Shown piece by piece: positions 16,494 to 23,912 of a stretch of DNA of 64,000 nucleotides. Origin of the DNA: an uncultured Bacteroidales bacterium (GTDB taxonomy: Bacteria; Bacteroidota; Bacteroidia; Bacteroidales; UBA932). Position 1 is the first letter of the stretch. Each line of letters begins with the position of its first letter. Location: positions 106,272-170,271 of the forward strand of contig ONJB01000001.1 of assembly GCA_900318015.1 (NCBI GenBank). The letters run 5' to 3'. The notes under the pieces were generated by a model. That model had not been told where the DNA came from, did not search any database, and worked only from the letters and a program-made list of their open reading frames with translations. The position numbers were made by a program, and so were the translations under genes.

Positions 16494-16861
16494 AAATACT
16501 TTACAGCCACAACTCAATCGAATTGACGACGCCTGCTATATGGGCCGAAAAGATTTTATCACAAGATAGAATCTTCACTAACCTACATGGAAGACCGTAC
16601 TTGAGCAATAAAGAAAAGGGGATATTGAAAGATGTCATTGACGCCTTCAACAGGAAAACATCAAAAAAAGAAGACTTTCAGATAACTGACGTTCTCATTA
16701 TCCATAAAGCAAAGGTAAAGCGTTTCCTTGAATTGCATGACCATTTATGCAATCAGAAAGGATTGATAGAATTAGGCATAACGGGAATTGCAAACGACCA
16801 TTACGTCGGTAACATCTATTCCTTTGTCGAACAATTGAAAGAACAACTTGACAATGCCTGA
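16490..16861 (+). CDS. Unknown protein in an AT-richer segment
   Basis: 123 residues, overlapping the previous stop by four bases. It is clearly richer in A/T, and uses A/T third positions more, than the genes on either side, which suggests a separate origin. It looks soluble and helical (ILKDVIDAFNRKTSKKEDF). No family is recognised. Confidence 0.6.
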   Translation: MKILYSHNSIELTTPAIWAEKILSQDRIFTNLHGRPYLSNKEKGILKDVIDAFNRKTSKKEDFQITDVLIIHKAKVKRFLELHDHLCNQKGLIELGITGIANDHYVGNIYSFVEQLKEQLDNA

Positions 16862-17795
16862 CTTCAAGCATATCACCCTTACTGGGATCGACGACCGGAC
16901 GGATATCCGTGAACTCGTCCGCCTCCAGAAGCGGTTCCCGCTCGTGGAATTCGGCGTCCTCCTGTCCTGGTCACAACAGGGCTCCGAGAGGAGATACCCG
17001 TCCTTCCAGACCATCAAGGCCTTCAACGAGGCGGGCCTGAACCTCTCGGCGCATGTCTGCGGCAGCGCGGCGAGACAGTTCGCTCAGGGCGAAACGGCCC
17101 TCCTGGACCACATCTTCGACCAGATCGGGACGGTACGCTTCCACAGAATGCAACTGAACCTCGCCGGGTTTCCCGCCGAGAAGTTCGTCCCGCTGCCGAC
17201 CGAGTACGGCAGCGTCAAGGAAATCATCCTTCAGAGAATCAACGCCGACGAGTTCGACCTTTTCCGCGAACGGCTCGGCGACTATCCGTCGGTCTTGTTG
17301 GACGCTTCCGGCGGCCGGGGCAGGGAATCCGCCATCGTCCCACTCGAAGGCCCCTTCAAGGTCGGCTATGCCGGCGGCTTCGGGCCGGACAACATCGAAG
17401 GGAAACTATCGTTCCTCCTGGGCCGCCCGGAAGTCGGCGAGTTCTGGATCGACATGGAGGGCCGCATCAGGAGTTTCGACTGGTTCGACATCACGAAGGC
17501 GGAGGCCGTCCTGAAGAAGTGCTATAAGGTTCTCCTGGAGAAAAATGTCTATCCGGTCTACGACACGCACAACACCTTCTATGAAGGCGGTCGGAAAATC
17601 CACCTGATGAACGAGGAAACCGGCCGGTGCCTTTGCGGCTTTGAGCCCGCATTCTTCAACGAGGTGAATCTGGGCCATCCGGATTCCCCGTACAAGAGCA
17701 CGATGGAGTACGTGTCCCAGCCGGACCCCGACGGGAACCTCTGCCTGAGGTGCAAGGAGATTTTCATCAACAGGATGCAGAGATACACACTATGA
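16854..17795 (+). CDS. TrpF-like TIM-barrel protein with C-terminal Cys motif
   Basis: 313 residues from the ATG at 16854, overlapping the previous gene by 8 bases. Successive blocks fit phosphoribosylanthranilate isomerase: LSAHVCG, VRFHRMQLNLAGF, VLLDASGGRGRE and VGYAGGFGPDNIEGKL (the phosphate-binding AGGxxPxN loop), then FWIDMEGRIRS. The catalytic Cys of true TrpF (KICG near the start) is replaced by LTGID. After the barrel, a tail carries CLCG and CLRC, possibly a zinc-binding end. An isolated trpF-like gene on a plasmid without other trp genes suggests a different role, perhaps sugar- or nucleotide-related. Confidence 0.6.
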   Translation: MPDFKHITLTGIDDRTDIRELVRLQKRFPLVEFGVLLSWSQQGSERRYPSFQTIKAFNEAGLNLSAHVCGSAARQFAQGETALLDHIFDQIGTVRFHRMQLNLAGFPAEKFVPLPTEYGSVKEIILQRINADEFDLFRERLGDYPSVLLDASGGRGRESAIVPLEGPFKVGYAGGFGPDNIEGKLSFLLGRPEVGEFWIDMEGRIRSFDWFDITKAEAVLKKCYKVLLEKNVYPVYDTHNTFYEGGRKIHLMNEETGRCLCGFEPAFFNEVNLGHPDSPYKSTMEYVSQPDPDGNLCLRCKEIFINRMQRYTL

Positions 17796-18040
17796 GCATT
17801 TACAAGTACACAGGAGGGCCCTTCGGGGAATCCGTCCGTACATGGAACAGATGGATCCTCGTCGTAAACGGCGAGGAAACGAAGTTCGACCGGAAAAGGC
17901 ACGCCCTGCTGTGCGCCGCCGCATCCATGGCCAGAGGCCTCCGCACCGAACTCTTCCAGGAGACCGTGATGCGGTTCCGGCGTGGAGGGGAATGGCACGA
18001 CGAGGTTTACCGAATCGACATTTCAAACCGAATACAATGA
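17792..18040 (+). CDS. Small unknown protein
   Basis: 82 residues from the ATG at 17792, overlapping the TrpF-like stop by four bases and ending with a four-base overlap with the next gene. It shows alternating strands (WNRWILVVNGEETKF) and a helix (RHALLCAAASMARGL). Not recognised. Confidence 0.6.
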   Translation: MSIYKYTGGPFGESVRTWNRWILVVNGEETKFDRKRHALLCAAASMARGLRTELFQETVMRFRRGGEWHDEVYRIDISNRIQ

Positions 18041-18258
18041 AAGACAAATGGTATATCGCTGACGCTGTAATCCTTTTCGACAAACTCAAGGGTAACGTCA
18101 AAACAGAATCAGGAAAGCGGCTTGTCTATCCAGGCGAATGGTTCATGCCGCTCGTGGAAGGGCAGCCAAAAGGAAAATGGATGTCCACCAACGGGAAAAT
18201 CCCGAACAGAGTTAGCCATCCGGCAACAGAAGAAGAAATCAAGAAACACTTCAAATAA
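18037..18258 (+). CDS. Small unknown protein
   Basis: 73 residues starting MKDKWYIADAV, linked to the preceding gene by ATGA. Lys-rich, with Trp residues and GEWFMPLVEG; possibly a small beta-rich domain. The end, HPATEEEIKKHF, is a short helix seen at the ends of many small phage-type proteins. No family is assigned. Confidence 0.55.
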   Translation: MKDKWYIADAVILFDKLKGNVKTESGKRLVYPGEWFMPLVEGQPKGKWMSTNGKIPNRVSHPATEEEIKKHFK

Positions 18259-18273
18259 AAAAAATACTACGAT

Positions 18274-18471
18274 ATGTATCTGCACAGACATTTGTACATC
18301 CTCTTGCGGGACCAGCAGCTGGTCGACCGCTATCACGACAAAAACGCCGCCATGAAGGCGTACCATGAAGAGATGGAAAGGTACGAGTCGAAAACGCTGC
18401 TGACGAACTGCGCCTTCGAGACGTATGTCAAGGGGAAACGCCGTATCATCCAAGTCGTGCAGTGCCTGTAG
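18274..18471 (+). CDS. Small unknown protein
   Basis: 65 residues starting MYLHRHLYILLRDQQLVD. It is probably an all-helical soluble protein with charged residues. It lies 15 bases after the previous gene in the same run. No motif is recognised. Confidence 0.5.
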   Translation: MYLHRHLYILLRDQQLVDRYHDKNAAMKAYHEEMERYESKTLLTNCAFETYVKGKRRIIQVVQCL

Positions 18472-18509
18472 GCGATGAAACCATCGAAATCCAGACATCC
18501 AAGGAAGCC

Positions 18510-18812
18510 ATGATCACCGAAAAACAAGCAAGGGCCCTCGCTATCCTCCGTGACTATCCCGGAATCACGGCCAACGCTTTCGCGGCCCTCTACTTCACGG
18601 AACCCTCGAGGGAGTCCCTCTTCACCGCCGTCTCCAACCAGGGGAACGGCGCCTGCGCCGGAAAGAAAGCCTGGCTCTGCGCCGGGTCCCTCCTCGGTAA
18701 ACTCGCCAAAAGGGGACTCGTCAGAAGGGACTACGGCTCCGGAACGGGACGGTTCTACCTGACCTATGAGGGTGAAAACAAACTCAAGCAAACAACTCAT
18801 AACCATGCCTAA
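18510..18812 (+). CDS. Winged-helix-like small protein
   Basis: 100 residues from the ATG at 18510, which is preceded by AAGGAAG. The pattern ARALAILRDYPGITANAFAAL, then GSLLGKLAKRGLVRRDY and GRFYLTYEGENKL, resembles a helix-turn-helix with a beta wing as in MarR/PadR-like folds. It may bind DNA. It overlaps the next gene by 8 bases. The fold call is from pattern only. Confidence 0.55.
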   Translation: MITEKQARALAILRDYPGITANAFAALYFTEPSRESLFTAVSNQGNGACAGKKAWLCAGSLLGKLAKRGLVRRDYGSGTGRFYLTYEGENKLKQTTHNHA

Positions 18813-19023
18813 CAAAGGATCATTCAATGCAGGCTGGTGGAACTGCTTCGACAGCTTCACGGCCGAGCTCGCCCACACGGACTCAAACTACGACACGACC
18901 GCGTACGGCGTCCTGTCCGCAGCCGGCGTCTCCCGGAGGGAGGCTGCCTGGCACCTCGAACACGGGAACCTCAATCCGGCCACCGAGAAGGTCGTACGGG
19001 AATACTGGCTTCACTGCGACTGA
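18805..19023 (+). CDS. Small unknown protein
   Basis: 72 residues from MPNKGSFNAGWWNCFD. The segment TAYGVLSAAGVSRREAAWHLE could be a helix-turn-helix recognition pair. It overlaps the previous gene and is followed two bases later by the MmcB-like gene. Not otherwise recognised. Confidence 0.55.
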   Translation: MPNKGSFNAGWWNCFDSFTAELAHTDSNYDTTAYGVLSAAGVSRREAAWHLEHGNLNPATEKVVREYWLHCD

Positions 19024-19025
19024 AA

Positions 19026-19823
19026 ATGGGAACCCTTGGTAAAAGACCGCAACCAGACGAGCCCCGTCCCTCAACCCCGCAGGCGAAACCGAACGGGGAC
19101 ACCAACCGCAGCCTCCTGGACATCGAACTCGCCCTGGCGGACCACTTCAACTGGAAGAAGAACGTCATCGCCTTCAACGTCCTCGGCATCTCGGCGACGC
19201 TGCCCCTCGACCACGAATGCGACATGCTCGTCGTAACGCCTTCCGGCTATCTCACGGAAGTGGAGATCAAGAGATCCTACGACGACTTCTGCGCCGAGTT
19301 CAAGAAAAGGCACCACCACGCGTCCGCCGTTCCGATGAAGGACTTCCTCTACTGCGTCCCCGCCGGCATCCTGGAAAAGACCGTCAAAAAACTCGAAGAG
19401 CAGAAGATCATCCCGTCAGGGATACTGACTTACGACGAAAATCTGGAATTCAGACAATACGGAATCAGGTCCAACGAAGACACCCCGGAAAACAGACAAC
19501 GGGCGGAAGAACTCAGAAAGGAAGGCGGGTCAATCCTCCTCCTCTTCAACGGGCACGGGGATGCAGTCAGAATCGTGGACCCGAACCTGTCAAACCATCC
19601 GCTGTTCCTCGAGCAGCAGCTGGAGATCGCCCGCCTCGGCGCGATGCGCCAGGTCGCGCTCCGGAGGAAGATATCCGAGCTTCAGCAAAGGGGCCCGGTC
19701 AACCCCGACGGCAAACTACTGACGAAAATCGCCCAGATGGAGGTACTCCTTCGTGAGTACCGCAATCGTTTTGAGGAAGAAACCGGACACCGCATGGATG
19801 AAAAGGAAGTCTTGTTCGGATGA
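19026..19823 (+). CDS. MmcB-like PD-(D/E)XK protein
   Basis: 265 residues. About residues 62-84 read HECDMLVV...LTEVEIKRSYDDF: an Asp on one strand and E-x-E-I-K on the next, the arrangement of PD-(D/E)XK nucleases such as MmcB and VRR-NUC proteins. The following FKKRHHHA could contact DNA. The C-terminal half is mostly helical (LGAMRQVALRRKISELQQRG). Phages and plasmids of gut bacteria often carry MmcB-like repair proteins. Activity is inferred from the retained Asp, Glu and Lys. Confidence 0.6.
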   Translation: MGTLGKRPQPDEPRPSTPQAKPNGDTNRSLLDIELALADHFNWKKNVIAFNVLGISATLPLDHECDMLVVTPSGYLTEVEIKRSYDDFCAEFKKRHHHASAVPMKDFLYCVPAGILEKTVKKLEEQKIIPSGILTYDENLEFRQYGIRSNEDTPENRQRAEELRKEGGSILLLFNGHGDAVRIVDPNLSNHPLFLEQQLEIARLGAMRQVALRRKISELQQRGPVNPDGKLLTKIAQMEVLLREYRNRFEEETGHRMDEKEVLFG

Positions 19824-19839
19824 TTAAACAAACCATAAA

Positions 19840-20238
19840 ATGAAGACCTTCCTCAAAACTCTCCTTGGAAAATATCCAAAGGTCAAAAAACAATCAGAAA
19901 AGGAACAGGAAATCGAACAGAAGACAAAGGAAAGGCTTTACGTCGAGTACCTCCTGTTCCGCCTGTGGTTCCAAAACAAGGACGCAAACGGAACGTACGA
20001 GTTCAAGCCGGTGAATATACGCACCGGAAACAACCCTTACTATGTCGATGCCCTGAAATTCGACACGTCCGAGACAGGCGAAAGTAATGCCGCCCTTTTC
20101 GCATCCACCGCCTCCAACGACAAACTTCTGCTCCGAGGTTGGAGCGAAAAGGTGGCAAAAGTATTCGGCAACTCAACCTGTTATAAGACCTACGAACTCA
20201 ACAGGCTTGTCAACGCGTTGATAATCTCATCAGAATAA
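19840..20238 (+). CDS. Small unknown protein
   Basis: 132 residues with a Lys/Glu-rich N-terminal helix (about residues 12-33, possible coiled coil) and a mixed C-terminal part ending in a helix (YELNRLVNALIISSE). It is the last gene before a strong terminator, so it probably closes the long operon that starts at 10858. Slightly AT-richer than its neighbours. Confidence 0.6.
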   Translation: MKTFLKTLLGKYPKVKKQSEKEQEIEQKTKERLYVEYLLFRLWFQNKDANGTYEFKPVNIRTGNNPYYVDALKFDTSETGESNAALFASTASNDKLLLRGWSEKVAKVFGNSTCYKTYELNRLVNALIISSE

Positions 20239-20266
20239 TCCAACCCTAACCTTCCCTCCCCGCAAC

Positions 20267-20327
20267 GAAAAACACCCGAATCCCCCAAAACGTCCTTGCG
20301 GACGCCTCCCGGAGGTCGGGTTTTTTT
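20267..20327 (+). terminator. Branched terminator ending the 10858-20238 operon
   Basis: Outer arms ACCCGA/TCGGGT enclose CGTCC TTGC GGACG and CCCG/CGGG pairings; seven Ts follow. A second hairpin (TTCCGG...CCGGAA, 20364-20393) lies between this and the ERF gene. The two hairpins resemble those upstream of 35173, 41769, 55300 and 56102. Confidence 0.75.
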
Positions 20328-20425
20328 GGTGAATTCGTCTCTTTTTCGAGGCTTTCCATTGTTCCGGAGGGGCGTACTCCGCCCCCCGGAATGATGAAAA
20401 GAACACTCAAAAACCATCATTCACC

Positions 20426-21406
20426 ATGCAGCAGTCACAGAACCCCGCGCCCAGCGGTATCTGGGCCAAGCTCCTGGAGATCCAGAAGAGCCACAAGACC
20501 TTCGCGCCTTCCGAGGACTCCGAGAAGAAAGGACAGGACGGACGCAGCGCATACCGCTTCACTCCGACCTGGAAGATCACGGAAAGCATCCGTGAGAAGA
20601 TGGACGCCCTCGGCCTGATGCTCATTCCGGAATTCACCTTCCGGCAGATCGACACGATCGAGTACCCCGTCTACAAGATGATCGGCGATTCGCCGATGAC
20701 GTTCATGAAGAAGGAACTGCACGTCGCCATCGACGCCTCCTTCACCTGGGTGGACGCCGCCACCGGCGAAAAGGCGGGCCCGTTCCATATCGCCTGCTCC
20801 GGCGCCAACGGCACCGACAAGAGCACGGCCACGGCCCAGACCTACGCCGAACGCTACTTCCTCCTGAAGTTCTTCCACATCACGACCCGCGAGCCGAGCG
20901 AGGAGCCGGACATGCAGGACTGCGACACCATCCAGGGCCTGCCCAAGGACCTGCGCAACCCGATCGCACAGGCTTCCCGCCAGCCGCATCTGAGCGGTCC
21001 GTATGCGGCCCAGCCCGCTCCGGCCATTCAGCAGCCCTACCAACCGCAGTCCTTTGGCCCCTCCACGCCCGCAGGCTACGGGGCGCAGCCCCAGCCGATG
21101 ACTCCGCCCGTGCAGCAGAGCGGACAGCAGGTGAACGTCTTCACGGTACCTCCCCAGTACATGCAGGGAAGCGCCCCCCAGGGTGTGAACCCGGGCTTCG
21201 ACGAGAACAACCCCTACATCCGCGAGACCATCGACCGCCTCGCCTTCTTCGAGAAAGGCACGGCATCCCACGGACAGGCCGTCCAGGAGAGCGTCCAGAA
21301 GCTCTCCTCCATGGGCTTCAACTGCACCGTTCCCGGCTTCGTTGACAACCTCGTCGAGGGCGGCCAGGCCCGCCGCGAGAACCGGTCGCCGCGTTACGCC
21401 GCCTAA
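20426..21406 (+). CDS. ERF-family single-strand annealing protein
   Basis: 326 residues. The first ~170 residues match the ERF superfamily of phage recombinases: a helical IWAKLLEIQKSHKTF, then strands (YRFTPTWKITE) and the conserved GTDKSTATAQTYAERYFLLKFF near residues 132-153. ERF proteins anneal complementary single strands during recombination and repair. The middle (about 190-250) is a Pro/Gln-rich linker similar in style to the SSB-like tail at 10858. The start region AAAACCATCATTCACCATG is identical to that upstream of the gene at 55300. The Gp157-like gene follows 12 bases later, the usual phage pairing. Confidence 0.8.
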   Translation: MQQSQNPAPSGIWAKLLEIQKSHKTFAPSEDSEKKGQDGRSAYRFTPTWKITESIREKMDALGLMLIPEFTFRQIDTIEYPVYKMIGDSPMTFMKKELHVAIDASFTWVDAATGEKAGPFHIACSGANGTDKSTATAQTYAERYFLLKFFHITTREPSEEPDMQDCDTIQGLPKDLRNPIAQASRQPHLSGPYAAQPAPAIQQPYQPQSFGPSTPAGYGAQPQPMTPPVQQSGQQVNVFTVPPQYMQGSAPQGVNPGFDENNPYIRETIDRLAFFEKGTASHGQAVQESVQKLSSMGFNCTVPGFVDNLVEGGQARRENRSPRYAA

Positions 21407-21418
21407 CCAAGAACAAGA

Positions 21419-22003
21419 ATGAAAACCGAACCAACCATGGCACAAGAATCCTACGCCCAGACGTTCATCGACCTGTTCGATGACAGAATCGAAGATTCCG
21501 AGAAAGAGAAGCGCGAGCTCTCCTCCACGGAAAAGGACCAGATCAGCGGCACCTTCCCCGACGCCGACAAGCTCGGAGAGGCCCTGCCGGAGCTCCTCGC
21601 CAAAGTCGAAGGCTTCAACAAGAGCATCGACAACGCATCCGAGAAGATCAAGCAGTGGCAGGATACCAAGAAGATGTGGCAGGCCCGCCTGGCCCAGCTG
21701 CTCGACGTGCTCGGCACCACGATGGAGCGGCTCCACATCCCCGGGAAGTCGCTGAAGATCGGCGGCATCAAGCTCAGCACCCGTACCGGCTCCGTCCTCG
21801 AGGTGGACGACGACTGGCTGCTGCAGCAGTACCAGGCGATGGCCGACGCGCTCCAGTCCCAGCTTCCGTCCTACGTCAAGGTGAAGCTCGCGATCGACAA
21901 GACGAAGCTCAACGCCCACGTCGCGAAGGATGACTCCCTCCTGGTCAACCACCCGGACAAGATCCACACGAAGCCGACCTCCTCGACGACACTGAAGAAG
22001 TAA
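21419..22003 (+). CDS. Siphovirus Gp157-like protein
   Basis: 194 residues. A long coiled-coil-like helix (about 55-100, containing KVEGFNKSIDNASEKIKQW) is followed by a basic strand hairpin (KSLKIGGIKLSTRTGSVLEVDDDW), then KTKLNAHVAKDD. This helix-then-strand layout is that of phage Gp157 proteins, which are found beside ERF or Bet annealases. Their precise role is poorly known; resistance to host nucleases or assistance in annealing has been proposed. The direct link to ERF here supports the call. Confidence 0.65.
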   Translation: MKTEPTMAQESYAQTFIDLFDDRIEDSEKEKRELSSTEKDQISGTFPDADKLGEALPELLAKVEGFNKSIDNASEKIKQWQDTKKMWQARLAQLLDVLGTTMERLHIPGKSLKIGGIKLSTRTGSVLEVDDDWLLQQYQAMADALQSQLPSYVKVKLAIDKTKLNAHVAKDDSLLVNHPDKIHTKPTSSTTLKK

Positions 22004-22014
22004 CCGGAGAACCG

Positions 22015-22043
22015 CCGCCTGCGGAGCAAGCCCCTGCAGGCGG
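22015..22043 (+). other. Leader hairpin before the methyltransferase
   Basis: Arms CCGCCTGC and GCAGGCGG with a 13-base loop lie in the 60-base gap before the methyltransferase ATG (22065). There is no T-run, so it is more likely a structured leader than a terminator. It might lower methyltransferase translation or protect the mRNA. Confidence 0.5.
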
Positions 22044-22064
22044 CCCTCCGAAAACCTTTCGGCC

Positions 22065-23870
22065 ATGACCAAACCCATCGAAGACATCCGTCTCCTTTAC
22101 ATCGACCTCTTCTGCGGGGCTGGTGGCACCTCGACCGGCTGCGAGAACGCAGTGCTAAACGGGAAGAAGATAGCGAAGGTCATCGCCTGCGTCAACCACG
22201 ACGCCAACGCGATAGCCTCACATGCCGCCAACCACCCGGATGCCATCCATTACACGGAAGACATCCGTACCCTGGAGCTCGGCCCGATGGTTCGACACAT
22301 CGAGATGGCGCGGAAAACCTACCCCAAGGCGAAGGTCGTCCTGTGGGCCTCACTCGAATGCACGCAATTTTCGAGAGCCAAAGGCGGACTCGCGCGGGAT
22401 GCGGACTCCAGGACGCTCGCGGAACACCTCTTTCGCTACGTGGAAGCCATCCGACCGGACATCATCCAGCTGGAAAACGTTTCAGAATTCGTCTTATGGG
22501 GGCCGCTGATAGAGCGTAAACGAGCTGACGGCACAACGGTGATGGTCCGCAAATCCAGCGGCAAAGGAAAGGACAGGAAATCCTGGACCGAGCCGGGTCT
22601 ATACCCGGATCCCGAGCACGCCGGCGAATGCTTCCACAAGTGGGTCCGCCAGATGCGCTCTTACGGATACGATTTCGAGTACCGGATCCTCAACAGCGCC
22701 GACTACGGCGCCTACACGTCCCGCAGCCGTTTCTTCGGCATGTTCGTCAGAAAAGGGACGCCCCTGGCCTTCCCCGAACCAACGCACGCGAAGAACCCCG
22801 AACGTAACCTTTTCGGCGAGAAACTCCTTCCCTGGAAACCCGTCAAGGACGTCCTCGACCTCGACGACGCAGGAATCTCGATCTTCGACCGCAAGAGGCC
22901 GCTGGTGGATGCGACGCTCCGTCGCATCTACGCGGGACTCGTCAAGTTCGTAGCCGGCGGCGACCGTTCGTTCCTCACGAAGGCGTTCGGGGGAAACCCC
23001 TCCGAGAAATGCCAGCGCCTCGACGTTCCCGCAGGGACGGTCACGGTAAAGGACCATCATCAGTTCATCACGACCTATTACGGTCGCGGAGGCGCCCATA
23101 GCGTCGAGGGACCGGCACCGACCGTGACCACCAAGGACCGCCTTGCGATGGTCTACCTCGACAAGCAGTACGGCACCGGAGTGCCCTCCTCGCCGGATGC
23201 CCCCTGCCCGACGATCGAGACGGTGCCGAAGGTGAAGCCGGTGACGGTGCATTTCCTCGACAACCAGTACGGGCAGAGCCGGTGCTCCTCCGTAGAGGCC
23301 CCCTCGGGGACGGTCACGGTGAACCCCAAGCAGGCGCTCGTTGAAGCGAAGATCGCCCCCTGGCTGATGCAGACGAACTACCAGAACGTCGGTCAGGGAA
23401 TCGACGAGCCGGCGAAGACGCTCACTGCCGACCGCCACTGGTCCTACCTGATGAACCCGCAGTTCTCCAGCCCCGGGAGCAGCATCGAGACGCCCGCTCC
23501 CACAGTCATCGCACGCCAGGACAAGAAGCCCCTGTCGCTCGCCTCGGCCTTTACCGAGGGACCGCATCCCTCCTTCATCAAGGAAACGCCCGGCGGGCTC
23601 GTCTACGAAATCTATGACACCGACTCGAAGGTCCTGCGGGAGATCAAGCTCTTCATGGCCGCCTACGGCATCGTGGACATCACGATGCGGATGCTCCGCA
23701 TCAAAGAACTGAAGCTCATCCAGGGCTTTCCGGAGGACTACGTCCTCGTAGGGTCGCAGGAGGAGCAGAAGAAATTCCTCGGCAACGCGGTGGTCACCGT
23801 GATGGCGAAGGCCTGGTGCGAGGCGCTCGTGGATACGATGTACCCCGACGAGTTCCGAAAGGCCGCATAG
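22065..23870 (+). CDS. DNA cytosine-5 methyltransferase with repeat-built recognition region
   Basis: 601 residues. Motif I (DLFCGAGG, about 11-18) binds S-adenosylmethionine. Motif IV keeps the catalytic Cys in LECTQFS (about 98-104) instead of the usual PPCQ. Motif VI ENV (about 137), motif VIII YTSRSRFFG (about 218) and the closing GNAVVTVMAKAWCE (motif X) are present. Residues about 305-490, where the target-recognition domain should be, are made of six loose repeats of the form PxxTVT (for example VPAGTVTVKD, GPAPTVTTKD, APSGTVTVNP, TPAPTVIARQ). No partner nuclease is adjacent, so it may be an orphan enzyme masking the replicon from host restriction, as in many phages. Confidence 0.88.
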   Translation: MTKPIEDIRLLYIDLFCGAGGTSTGCENAVLNGKKIAKVIACVNHDANAIASHAANHPDAIHYTEDIRTLELGPMVRHIEMARKTYPKAKVVLWASLECTQFSRAKGGLARDADSRTLAEHLFRYVEAIRPDIIQLENVSEFVLWGPLIERKRADGTTVMVRKSSGKGKDRKSWTEPGLYPDPEHAGECFHKWVRQMRSYGYDFEYRILNSADYGAYTSRSRFFGMFVRKGTPLAFPEPTHAKNPERNLFGEKLLPWKPVKDVLDLDDAGISIFDRKRPLVDATLRRIYAGLVKFVAGGDRSFLTKAFGGNPSEKCQRLDVPAGTVTVKDHHQFITTYYGRGGAHSVEGPAPTVTTKDRLAMVYLDKQYGTGVPSSPDAPCPTIETVPKVKPVTVHFLDNQYGQSRCSSVEAPSGTVTVNPKQALVEAKIAPWLMQTNYQNVGQGIDEPAKTLTADRHWSYLMNPQFSSPGSSIETPAPTVIARQDKKPLSLASAFTEGPHPSFIKETPGGLVYEIYDTDSKVLREIKLFMAAYGIVDITMRMLRIKELKLIQGFPEDYVLVGSQEEQKKFLGNAVVTVMAKAWCEALVDTMYPDEFRKAA

Positions 23871-23894
23871 CAAGGCGGTTACGAAACTATTGCA

Positions 23895-23902
23895 TATCTT
23901 TG
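23895..23902 (+). promoter_or_regulatory. Probable -7 promoter box for the AlbA_2 gene
   Basis: TATCTTTG fits the Bacteroidetes -7 consensus exactly. No clear -33 TTTG is found at the right distance, as that region lies at the end of the methyltransferase gene. The ATG is only 11 bases downstream, so the leader would be very short. Confidence 0.5.
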
Positions 23903-23912
23903 TACTACAGAA

